A stretch of 64,000 nucleotides of DNA from Phoronis australis (lineage: Eukaryota > Phoronida > Phoronidae): positions 85,373 through 149,372 of the forward strand of contig NMRA01000386.1 of NCBI GenBank assembly GCA_002633005.1. The letters are read 5' to 3'. The position numbers were made by a program, and so were the translations under genes. The notes below the pieces were generated by a model. That model was not told the DNA's origin. It saw only the letters and a program-made list of their open reading frames with translations, and searched no databases. Shown piece after piece: positions 11,951-24,500 of the stretch; the stretch's first letter is position 1; each line of letters starts with the position of its first letter.

Positions 11951-12016
11951 TCATAGTGCGGGTTCCAAACAGGCATCGGTATTGAAGGTAATTTCCACTG
12001 AGGTGGTTGTAACAAC
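11951..12016 (-). CDS. Possible next CUB exon or premature end of the astacin gene
   Basis: From an AG at 12017-12018 the frame continues in phase 0 from exon 9 as VVTTTSVEITFNTDACLEPAL and then a TGA at 11951-11953. TSVEITFNTDACLEP looks like a CUB beta-strand (V/I-x-L-x-F ... C), but the acceptor is poor (CGCAAG), and the stop comes long before a CUB domain would end. It is either a broken exon, a short terminal exon, or chance. No polyadenylation signal is evident just beyond it. Confidence 0.25.
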   Translation of the reverse strand, partial: VVTTTSVEITFNTDACLEPAL

Positions 12017-12598
12017 CTTGCGATTCCTATACCAAAAAGCTCAACGCCACAAGATTTTATTGTACCAATCAACATCACTAAAATAGAAACGCCTTGTGTA
12101 AAAGTCTGTCTGGTGTTGATGAATGTTGTGCCAGCTAAGATATACATTATACGGGCTCAAAGTGTGGGGAAATGGAAATGCTTTGTTAACCTCCGACCCC
12201 TCTATAATTTAAGCCAGAACTTTTGAACTTAGCGGCAGAGTTAATAAGTATTGTTTAAGATCTTTATGAAGCCGAAGACTTGCTTTATTTAAAAATTACA
12301 AAAGCCGATACTTTTTATTTACTTTTTGTGCATTGGAAATAAGATATTTTCGGCGAGTCCATTGCATGGTTTACCCCAAAATAGAGGCTCTCTAAATCCC
12401 CCCCTTAAACAAGGTACAATGGGAGTGTACTTTACTGTTTTGTTTATCATCCCAAAGATAACTAAAATGCATAGTATGGTTCAAATCTGTTACATTGGAT
12501 TTATCACCCCTCTGGGCATTTTTGTCTGCTGTAAGCTGTACTTTATTCTTAAAGAGGCTTGGAATCCAAAAGTTTAGTACTTTCAAGTGAACCAATTA

Positions 12599-12861
12599 CA
12601 GGGGCGGATACAGGATTTTGAGTTAGGGGGGTGGGGGGGCAGGGCACAGGAATAACCACAATTTCGCCACAGGTGCGCGCCCAGCTTAAATGTAGGGATG
12701 CAGGGCCTGGAATATTTGGGTTTGTGGCCCTCGTTACTAAAAAAACGATAAACGGGGTTTGTTCAAGGCCTATGCATTGTGCATTCGCTCCCCCAAATGG
12801 TATCTGGCAGAATTTTAGGCGGGGGCCATGGCCCCTTGGCCCCCCTATATATCAGCCACTG
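12599..12861. mobile_element. 263-bp MITE-like element with CAGGGGCGGATACAG ends
   Basis: Left end CAGGGGCGGATACAG and right end, read backwards, CAGTGGCTGATATATAG, with G-rich and C-rich flanks inside (AGGGGGGTGGGGGGGC and GGCCCCCC). Resembles the 6136-6370 element in design. No clear target duplication. Confidence 0.5.
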
Positions 12862-13060
12862 CATTTGTGAACAGGAGAAAAATCATATCAAAACCTTTAT
12901 CCATAATTTTGTTATGAGGAAAATCACCTTTCACTTTCCACTTTGGATTCAGTTCAATAGTTATAGGAAAAGATTGCTCTAGATCTTTAGTCACCAATTG
13001 GCCAATCATTGAAAACCAAGCGTTTTCCAGTTATCCCGACTGATTTGTAAACCGCCTTAC

Positions 13061-13179
13061 CTTGATGACGTAAATACAGAGGGTGCCCACATTGTAGTTG
13101 TTCGGGTAGTTTGGACTCTGTATGGTCACTGTCGGGTTAGCCTCATTCAGCTCGTATACGCCTCCACAAGAAGGATAAT
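13061..13179 (-). CDS. Astacin gene exon 9: first half of CUB domain
   Basis: Two bases plus 39 codons; acceptor TTTAAACAG, donor GTAAGG, ending in phase 0. It contains YPSCGGVYEL, then TIQSPNYPNNYNVGTLCIYV. CGG ... SPNYPxxYxxxxxCxxxI is the classic N-terminal half of a CUB domain and matches the order seen after EGF in this family. The second half must be in at least one further exon at lower coordinates. Confidence 0.92.
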
Positions 13180-16100
13180 CTGTTTAAAGAAGGCGAATGA
13201 ATGTGCGTTCCCTTGCTAAATAGCTCACTTGCATGTTTCCAGTTATTCAATGTGACGTCACCGGAAGTAGGGCAAAACCTGCCATATTGAGTTACAGTTA
13301 AGTCTCACATAATTTTGCAATATTGTTATTAAGTTGCAAAATGACTATTACCTAAACCATATTCGTGATGCCAAATCAGTCACTCTAGTGTAAGTTTACA
13401 ATAACTGCCCACGGTGTCTTCTTAAAAGTTGCTGTAAGAACAAGAGCCTCTGAACATGTCCAACAAGCTAATTCGGAATATCGTATCCCAGATAAGACCT
13501 GTTGTATTCATATGAATAGTTTGGGCATAATGATCTTGTGCACTTTCCTCCAGCATTTCGTAGGAAGTGTTCTTTAAATTGTTGGACATTTACACGAAGG
13601 GCTACTATCAAAAATATGGCTTTTACGATTCTCATGGAAAATTGCATGCATGAAAACAAATGATAATATTTTTAAAAAGAATGTAAAAATGCTTTTGAGA
13701 TTTCATATTTAACTTAAAATCCAGCCGTGCTATTAATGCTGCTGTTTTGCCACCAGCGTACTTTTCCTTTGCTAAATTATATTAAAATACACGGTCACGT
13801 AACCCAATTAATGGACTGTTGGGAAAAAGTCAAACAATTAAGTTGCGTACAAGAATCATGGCATTCAGCAATTGATGGCTACTTGCTATTTAATATAGAC
13901 AACTACGACATACGCTTTAAAGATTACGCAATCAATTGTTCTCACGGTGAACTTGTTACATAAGTGCCGTTTACACTACAAAAGTTGACACGGATCAGCT
14001 GACACGTAACGAGTTGTTCCCTTGCATGTATGTGTGTAAACGGGACTGAACTGGAGCAGACTGACGTCGCGGTGACAACTTTTACCACCCGTTTGTGAGG
14101 TAGAACAATTTGCTCTCGATCACCTTGCTTCTAGTCAATCATACGTCTAAACGCGAAACAGGGGCAAGGCTGAAAGGATCATCTCTACTGCGCTTGCGTA
14201 ATGACCTACATACGGGTTCTTTGTCTGTTGCAACTCTCGTCATTTGTAAGTCTGCGCAAAGTACGATCCAGTTTCTCCAGCCTGCAATTTCCGTCTTGCC
14301 ACAGTTAGTGAGTTGTGTGTATAGGGACCCTTGACATCGATCAATTTGCTCCATGCTCCGTGCCACTTTTGCCGGGCAAAAAGTTGATGTCTAAACGGGA
14401 CTATATATCAGAAAATGTTTGCGTGTTTATTAAGAATATATTCTACACAATTTTAAAATGTAACAAGACACACAGCATAAATATGTCTACTGCACTCATT
14501 AAAAATCCCTCAACTCCCTACATACATGTGTTTTAGATGAGTTTACGCGTGTCATAAGTAGATTGAGTACAGATAGCAAGAATATATATTGTTGCTGGTG
14601 ATATAAACGTTGATCTAACAAAATTTATCAAAATACGCATAATTTCCAATCTTTTTGTCATAGAAATGTACATATGTATCACTGATCGACACAAACGTAT
14701 CACCTCTTAGTTTAATCCTGACTCCAATAACTATCTTATGACACCATCAGGAACCCATTTAGAACGGAAAAAACTTAAGATGGGGCAGTCTTTTGCCACA
14801 GGAAACTTACCTTACGGTGACCGGTTCGAATTTCAAATAACAGAATTTCACAGTTGTATCTATTAGACACAACACATGTCGCATCAAGAAATCCTCATGA
14901 TACTGTTTAGTGACACTATCAACTTCTCTAACTGATCACAATTATGATACATCAACACCAAAATATGCATCACTGAAATACTTTTAAATCTAACCACTTT
15001 CCCACAAATCCCAAAAAGAATAAGACCACTTGTATATTCCAAAGAATGAGAAGAATTTCACATCAAAGAACATATCACCTACAAAAGCAAATGCTTTAAC
15101 AAATGCAATCATAAGCTTAAGCCATGGATAACACAAAGTCTTCCCGTTTCTATAAAACCTATATATAAACAGATTATACAGCTAGCCCACTTCTTAAGGA
15201 ACGAATTCAAAGAGGAGCTTAAAACCTCCGGTAAAATTAGTTTATCAAAAAACGACAATTCATTGTCGGTCATGTCACAACACACCACAAAGTTTGTTTA
15301 AAAAAATTCGTGATTACGTTTAGGTACATGTAGAGTAAACCAGAGGAATTTGACAAAATTAGAAGCTAAATAGTGTGCTCATTTAACGCAGACGAACTTG
15401 TTTTTTTCTGTTTTGATTGAGAATTGTCTTGTACCAGGATCAGACACTATTGGAGTTGACTTGAGTAGTTGATCAGGATTACACTTCTCTGAAATTATTA
15501 TTGTTGCTTCAAAAGAACTATAAACATTAGTCATTTGTGTAGCACTGCACATGGAAATTTTCTAATCACATCGAGGTCAAAATCCATGACGTCGACAGTA
15601 AGCTAACCAATACCTCGCTAGTGCTCGAAACTTGTCCGCTTAAGGACGCTAATCTCGCACCTGGGGCAAATGGCATTTTTCAACACTTGGAAAGACGTTT
15701 TGATGGCCGAAGTATTTGTTCGAGTGGGGGAGTATTTAAAGACATTGATGGTCTCCTTGGTGGTGTCTTTCTGTGCTCAAAAAGTACGTAAAGCGGTAAA
15801 GTGACTTTCATAGTTTAGCCAGTGTGTGGCATAATTTGCCAGAAAACTTCTGGCGCATGGAACATCAATGGGAATGACGCCATCAGCGCCAGCTTTGTCC
15901 AGTTGAGACACTAGTACTTTTTAACACCTGCCGTACTAATCAGCAATTTATAAAAAAATTGTTTTGACATCAACCACTCTCATGCTACATGCATTATTGC
16001 AGCCTGTTGAATTGCAGTGCTAGAACCTACTATAAGAGATCATTTTCAACCGCCGCGAAAGATTAGAAATGTTGAATTCTGGAAGTACCTGTTCTGACGC

Positions 16101-19100
16101 TATCCACCGTGTTACAGTCACCAGTAAGGAACCGAGGACATTTACACACACATTGGCCGTTAGTTGTCTTGAAAGGGTAACCATGGTTATGACACGTGTT
16201 GTTACATCCACCTGGAACGATATTAGCGGCAGCCATTTCAGTAGAGGATTGAAAATGAACTTAACTTAACAATATGTAAAGTGTACTGGATTCTTTAACG
16301 TGAAGTCCGACGTCTATTGCCAGTGAAATCAAAACGTTGAGAAGACATTATTCAAATCTTCTTATCAACACTACTATTTTACGTGGCGTACTGTATAGAA
16401 TATATCCATACAAACATTGATGTTATCAATTGGAGTTGGTCTTTCATTAATAAATCATTTTATTTCTATTTTACAAGCGTTGTATTATTTCTGTCAAATG
16501 TACAGACCGGAGCAGTTGTACATAATATTGGCCAGTTTTGCGTCGTAAAACGTCAGGTCATTACGGCTTCCGGGCAAAAAGGACAGCTCCTGTCGTTTCA
16601 CTTTAATGGTTGGCTTTCTATCTCTTGAGAATGTCTACAAGATTCAAACAAGAATGCAACCATGATGTGCGTATATACTGACATCGTAATTTGCATAACA
16701 CCCGTTTTACAGATCTGATCAAAAAATAAAGCAAAAGCAAGTAATTGTCAACCGGCAGGTATATAATCAAGCGATTTGATAATTTAAAATTGTCTGGCAC
16801 AATTGTGTTAGTTAGAATTAGCTAACACAATGTACTCTCCTAATCTGGTGCCATTAAAGAGTATCGGTAGGCACTTATACCTGGCATGCATTGTGCTTAT
16901 ATTTTTGCTTATACCTGAACTACCAAGGTAAAGGAAAAACAGCAATTTATTGTGTTACAACACCAATGATTAGGATACAGAGACCTGTTCACAACTGTTT
17001 TTGGATCGATGCATCGAAATTGTCGTTTATAGTAGAATGTGAATGGATAAATGTATATGTGTATATATGTATGTATGTAAGCAAGTATTCATGCATGCTG
17101 GGATGTTTTGTATGTATATTACAATGACTTAACACTTGGGTCCATAGAGAGACACTGTGAAAGTAATCATCAATACTTACTCTCAACCCGTAGTGCATAA
17201 TACTCTCAAGGTCATACTCAACGGCTACTGACGTCTTCTGCTTGAGAAACTGTATTTGTTTTCCGTCGGCAATGTTTCGCCATAGAATCTCTATGAAATT
17301 GTCCCTGTCACTTCTTGCCTGCTCGTGGTGGAACCCAATGGCGTGTCCTATTTCGTGCACAATAGTTCCTACCTGAAAATAAAACACGTAAAATGTGAAA
17401 AAAACATCATGCATTATCTTGTTCTTGAAACTGTTCTTTAATGAAAAAAGCATTTACATGTTCATTGCTACAAACGAATAGACTTGAGTGATACTTAATG
17501 AACTGTTACGTTTGCCTGTTTGCTTTTATTAACTTTAAAGGCTCTGGTTTTGAATATCACCGCTAGGATTAATATATTTGCCTTTTTGTAGTATCATAAG
17601 AACACATACATGTAAACATCGTCTATTTTCAGCAAATATTTAATTTATGTATCATTGTGTGTGCACGATCACATGTAAATCTCCATCGCAAGTGATGAAT
17701 GTGTGCACCAAAGATATCACATAAACAGGGCGGCCACCACTGATGAAGCACACGTTGTCAATATGACGCCATTTTGGAGAGTGCTACTCTCAACAACAAG
17801 AGGAACGCACAGCGTTGAAATGCGCCGCGAATGAAACGCAAACGGTGTGCTTATAGGGGTGTTTATTTGTATCATAAAAATGGCCACTAGGTGTCGCAAA
17901 ATACCTCGAATTCAACCGAAAACCAGAAAATAGTGTCACCTGACTAATAGATGCTTATTTGATAAATTTTATAAAAATCATTTGAGAACCTTTGACGATA
18001 CAGCGGTAAACGCAAAAAAAAAAGCCACTAGGGGGCACACTGATAATCCAACCCTTTCGAAAGATGTCGTACTCTGCTTTCAACTTCATATAAGTACACC
18101 AGCAAAATTCAACAAAAAAACTGTTGAGCACTTAGGAGATACAGCCATGGGCGCAAAAACAAACAAATTTGCCACTAGGAGGCGCCATAGCAATCAAACT
18201 CCTCGGAAAACCATCGTCAGCCGCCCTCTTTACAGTAAGAACATATATACCAATTTTCAAAATCATCCCTAGAGCACTTTGGTTTATAGAATGGCGGACG
18301 CCGAAAACAGACTCGAAAACAGTAAAAACGACCACTAGATGGCGCAAAGTACCTTCATTCAGTCCGAAAACAAAAGGATGGCATCATCTCACTAGTAGAC
18401 GCCTAACTGCCAAATTTCATGAAAATCCGTGGAGGAACTCCAAATATACAGACGTAAGCGTAAAAAATTAAAATTGACACTAGGGGGCACATCGGTAGTC
18501 AGAGAGGTCCAAAATTCGTCGCCATCTGTCGGCAGCTTCATAAGTGCACATCTGCAAAATCTCATTAAGATCCTGTGAGGGGTTCAGGAGATACAACTGC
18601 GGACGTCGGACACCGGACGCCCGGACCCCCAGACAGAGATGACGGCAATATGTGGCGGAAAAAAGTGGGGGCTACTCGACATCAGTTACAAAATCTGGGG
18701 GGCTCACAGTGAAATGCCTACAGCCAAAAAGTTGAGTTTCTTGGTCCTGCCATTGAGGCATGGGTTTTGTGGTTCGGCCATGGAGCTTAGTGGTGCGGCC
18801 ACTGAGTTTTTTTGTGTTTTGCCACCAAGCGGTGTGACCACGTCTTGTTTCCACCACAGTCTTCAGTGGTGATTGAGAACATATAAATAATTATTGACCA
18901 GCATATATGTACATGTATGCTGTTATCCAATGATGATGCTGTTTGTCAATGGTACTTAAGTAAATATTTGGTATTAATGACTCTATATGTATTTTAGTTG
19001 TACAGAAAATCATCTGCATGCCCGAACTTACCCGCCAGCCATGCAAATCACTGAAACTACATGTAAGTGAATAATGTATTCTTTACCGAAATATGTAAAA

Positions 19101-21476
19101 ACTCAGTTCTTAATATGTATTCCAAAATCAGATGTTTTCTGTTGTAGCAAAAGAATAAATAATCTGCACTCATGTCGAAGTTGAAATTGGAAAGTCTGTA
19201 GATTCGCACTGCTTAATTACGAGCTCTTTGTTTTGTGACTCAAAATTTGCGCAAACGGTAAAGTGTATAGTAACGAAAATATCAAAACTGTACGACTGAA
19301 TTGTGCACCCTATCTATACCCAAAATACAGAATTTCCCACTCGAAAACCAGTGGAAATATACATGTATCCAACCGACCCGGTGTAACATTAAAGAATTAC
19401 CCCGTGAAAAACGACCCAGTTACTTTTTTCACAAGGTATAAATTTAATTTGAAGAATGTACAAGCCATTAAAAACACGACTTCACGTCCATGAAAACCTG
19501 TCCCGTTATTATTTAACGGTTCCCCCGGAACAGGGGTTGGGATAAGCAGACATGATACCTGCAATTGGCTATCTTTCAACCGAATGTTCGATAAACAGAT
19601 GTTTATGTTTGGGATGACCTGATAGGCGAGACAAGAGAAATCTTGCTTTTTCAGTGTATGCCTTAATTTGGGAGAGAAAGTACTGAATGGCGTGCAGATC
19701 AGGAATATTACGTGTGGGAGCTGGGCTGAAGTGAAAACAATCATTATTTTTTTAACAATCCTGGCCATTTTTACACTGCTCGTGCCAGGATATAATATAA
19801 TATCTGACTTGCTGTATGAATCCAAAATACTTAGCCACATGTTAAGAATCTTGCGATCGCAGTCACGTTTTCTTACTATCAAAGAATTTAGACCCCATTA
19901 AAATCGACCCGGGTCATATTTCAATATTACCAAGTTACCCGTGGTCATTTTTCAATACTGAAAAGGTGTATTGTGGCACCACGAAAATACGCACCACTCC
20001 AGTGAGCGGCACGTCTTCTGGAAATACTGTATTTGCTTCAAGCGACACAAATTAAATGATAAATTTCCGTGACCTTACTGGTTTCTCTTTAAAATAAAAA
20101 CAAAAAAATGACAATTGTGCAGCCTCACAAGACACTCGAGAATCTGACACTGCTTGAGATATTCTATTAGTTTGATATATTCCCTGTCGACGGTGCTTTG
20201 AAAAGGACAATTTACCCCGTTTGTTTACACTGCGATTGGCCGTGTCACGTGACTAGTAGCACTATCCAATGTATGGCATCAAGTAGTCAGCTGCAGTAGC
20301 GCGTGTGCCCGGTCTACAGCATTAAGATGTCTATGGTGTGGACATAGTACTTACACTCGTACAACCACCTTCCTGCAACGTTATGTCTTGTGGCATTGGC
20401 GACGTGTAGCGTCCAATGGCTGAACTACATCTAAACATAAAATTGTCAGGGTGATACACATGGAAGGTGACAGTGATAGCTAACCTCCAAAAATACATTC
20501 TCAGAGTAGCAAAGGAAGCGAGTTATATGAACGACAATACAATAGAAAATCGGCGGTTTCACGGCGTCATGTGAATCGTCAATGGATTTGTACAATTTAT
20601 CGGTGTTTTCAAGAAGCCTGTTGATGATGGAACGTGAGCTAAGGTCCCATAGTTTGGAGTGAAGCATTTCCAGTATTAACGACGTCTTCATGGCAATACA
20701 ACATATCTAAAAGAAATATATATATCGTGGACTAACTTTTCGTAAGTGTTGGGTCTCTGAAGTTGAATTTCTCGTAAAAATACAGAAGAATTCCACTCGA
20801 TTCAATTTTTTAGGTTTTGTTACTGTCTTGATCGGTCTATATCCACACTAGGAACCATAATACTGGTGTTTAAATCCACCTCATCTCGTCTTTTACATTC
20901 AATCTCACCTCGCCGGAAGGTACCACGTTAACCTGTGATTAAGGTGAGAACACGAACACCGACGTCGGTGGTTGTGCAGCTGAGCTAGCTTAGCTCTAGG
21001 AACCAACATGATTCCTAGAGCTAAGTGTGTGCCGCTATGGTGTCGTCTAACGTTTGTGCTTGTACGAACCATGAAGCTGCGAGGAAAGCGAGTGTACCGG
21101 GTTTTTTATTTTCTCGAGAGCCTGAAATGCTTCGGAAGTGGCTCCCGGCAGTAAAGAACGAAAAGTACGAAATTGATACCAAGCACGAGGTCGTGAAATA
21201 TTTTCAAAATGAATTATTCTTACCCTAACCAATGTTTAGATAAGACTGAAACAAAGTGTCATAGTCTGTCACAGTACATACAATTTCTAATGTCTCCTTA
21301 GGAGTCTTGGTGAGGATAAATGTTTTGAGAAATCAACAACGAATAAATCATACTGTGTTACCTTCTTCGGATGCAATAAACTAACTCACCGCCTGTGAGG
21401 GCATATTACTGTTGTAAAACTATAACTCGATTTTATATGCAATGGTCAAATGTTAGAGGAATCTTTATTTAGATAT

Positions 21477-21531
<55 letters not shown>

Positions 21532-24500
21532 AGGTGGGGGGGGGGCAACTTGATTTTTTCTGTATGGCTAGATATAACATTAAGCAGTTGATTCCTGAAA
21601 AGTTCCCACGTTTTAAGTTGCACATTTTTTTGTAGAAAAACAGCTTTTGGCGAGTCCAAATAGTTACATTATTAAACAAGAGGTAGCGCTAAATCCAACA
21701 AAAGACTAGCACAAGATGGCATTTTAGCCAATCACAAGCTCAGAAATTAAGTAACTGCAGACCTAATCTAACATGGCGGCTCCCTTAGAGATGCTGTCAA
21801 TAGATGCTGCATACACTTTCAAGCACTAAATTCATCTGATTTTGTTGAGTTTCTCGAAAGTGACATGGTCAAAGAGCATTGAGTGTGTGAAAGAATGACT
21901 TTCCTTGGAGATGAAGACAGTAATGAGCACAATGTGTGTCACCAGTCGGATGTCCAGCAACCCTGAACCTAGGCACCCAAGTATCTGCAGGCTTTGAACT
22001 GCTGTTCAAAGGCTTCGACGGTTTATGCAATACGTCTGTACCATTGTGACGGATGTGCAAGCATATTTTATTTTGATGTGGGACAGTTGAATTTGGGAGC
22101 CCAGGCTCGACAAAGTTTTAGTGTCCAACTTTTATGTTTCTTACATGGTTATGAGTCATCGCGAAATTTGTATGAAGACTATTGTTAAAATGCAGCTTGA
22201 TACAACTCCTTGTTGGGATCTGTTAGACCCAAAAAATCACACAGCCGCGGGTAGTTCTGCTCGTCACTTCGTCGTAAAACTTATTATTATGAAGATGTAG
22301 AGCTAACGACCAGCGGGAGAGTGCATGTAAGATCTAGCTACCTCGGTATTTGAGTTTGTGTGTTCCGCTAACTGGTCCGTCACAAAACTAATGATATGAC
22401 TTGGCCAGTTAAATATCAGGAGCATAATTAATTTATCTGAAATAGTTTTCGACGTGTTTTTAATTGACGGAGAAATACTTGCCACATTCTTAACACCAGT
22501 GACTTTTTCAGTGTTAGACGTTTTTAGCGCGATCACATGAGTGTGGAAAAGTTCCGTCAGGGCGAGTGCGAATTAAATGTACACTCCTTACTCTTGAGGT
22601 CATCTTAAAGTTCACACGTTTTAAAATGAGATTAAATCGTGCAAGGTCTTGCAGCCTTCCGTATGACATGTGGCTAACAATAGTTACTTTAACATTGTAT
22701 CGCAAGACACTTAGTCTGTTTAGAAGGGCCGAGCACAACTTCCTGGTGCTGTGGCTAGGATGTACAAATGATGCATAATTACTTGCTTCTTGGTGGAATA
22801 AGTTAAATCGACATCAAATATACATTCTATTCAGATTCAGGCTTTTTGCCGGTTTAAAAATCGTCAAGAAACAGATGTTTCGTGTCTTTCATCTATGAAA
22901 AATTCTTAACAACTATTTACCCAGTTCCCTTCCCTATCAGCACATGGTTTGCGTCAGTGTTCCTGTACGGGAATCGTAGACATGTCCGGTTTTGCCAGTG
23001 GTAGATAGCTTCCCAAACTCTGTCACGATACTTCTGGAAGGAAAATTTGCGCGAAGGATCAAAGTACCACGGTACAATGCCATTCGGCCACAATTCGTGT
23101 GAGCTGGTGACGATCTTCCTTTTGGAGATTTTCTGTAACGAAACAGTACAAGGTGGTTTGAATTAATCATCGCATCAAATCTGTTTGTAAATGATCAAAT
23201 CATGTTTGCATTTTGACTGAACCACGCTACCAGTATCGAAGAACCACTGAACAGTACTACGCGGACAGACACACGTATACATGTAACTGACAGTCAAATT
23301 GAAGGCCGGGAATACACCAAATTGAACACAGACTACGGCTCCGTGGCAACAAACTCTCTCAATAGTCTCGCAATGATTGACACGTGTTCATGACCAACCG
23401 GAGAGTAATGCAAAACGCCTGCTGGATTGTTTGTCTAGGCTGTCTTTGACTGAGGGAGCAATGAGTTTTCAAAAACTTGATCTTTCTATACAAATAATAA
23501 AAACTCCAATACCCCAGTACCCCTCACAGACTCAAAAGAGAACAATTTTGGATAGCTAAGCGCAATGAACCTAATGAATTGAACATACAAACTTCTTAAA
23601 TCATATCCTTCAGTTTGTTCCGCAACAATGTATCATATTTATTACGCCACGAATTAAATGTCAATTGTCACATAGCGTTTGATTTTACTTTATTTCTGTC
23701 TCTGTTAACAAAGGATGTTGTTATATCTGAAAATTTCAGTTGATCCGTTATTGTTGTTTTATTTACCTATATATATTCTACATTTCGTCAAACAATAGTT
23801 TCCTTGAGAAGATCTGGATCGCCTTATTTAGTTTCAGGTTTATTTTCCACGTTATTTTTCAAAAACTTTTTGAATTCCTTCGTAGAACCTGTAGTACGTC
23901 GATTTCACTTGAATCCGAATGAATGCCGGCTAACGGATTAAAGTACTCGAAAAGTAATGTCTCTGTATTGGCAGTAATGAACAACTATTCCAACTATCTT
24001 TTGGAGTTTAAGTTTAACTCATAAACCATGATAGCTATCTCTGAAATGAAGCAAAACACGAATTAATTCCGAGAATTCTTGGGGGCCCTTGGTGTTGAAT
24101 AGGGATCTGCACAGAACACTATTGTGTGCGGGTGTGAATTGCAGCTGTGTGAATTAAAAGGTGTTTCTCGCAGTGATGCAGACAAAAACAAGCCAATACA
24201 CCCTACAGTTCATTACATTTGGCAGTTTATGGCACCAGTTCATGGGTTCAGAGCGATGCTCTTAACATATCTCATGTAGGAACCAAATTTACAGTTGTCA
24301 CCATTGAAGATAGGCTTTCATGTTCCACCGCTTGAACATCAAGAATCTGCCAACCTGCCTTCGGCCGGGTAATTGCTTATATTTTTCTGTTTTGATAAGC
24401 AATGATTAAATTTGGTTCCTGGTTTACATGTTTAGGTGCCTACGAAAATCAACATTTTCATAATTAGCTGATTTTCTGAAAAGAAGAACCTAATTGTGTA

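Larger units (their letters stand above)
20815..21480 (+). repeat. THAP-containing repeat, copy 2
   Basis: Second copy of the 8130-8950 sequence in the same orientation, lacking the 230-base P2X7-like insert. It ends at a (GT)n tract. Located in intron 4 of the astacin gene. Confidence 0.65.

Noticed and set aside
14820-14835. GGTTCGAATTT resembling a tRNA B box
   Set aside because: No A box, acceptor stem or anticodon arm at the right distance.
17982-18471. Open frames of 96 and 100 codons
   Set aside because: They lie in the CTAGTGGC repeat and change between units.
19397-19882. 161-codon open frame on the minus strand
   Set aside because: No motif and no splice contexts; AT-rich chance ORF in an intron is more likely.
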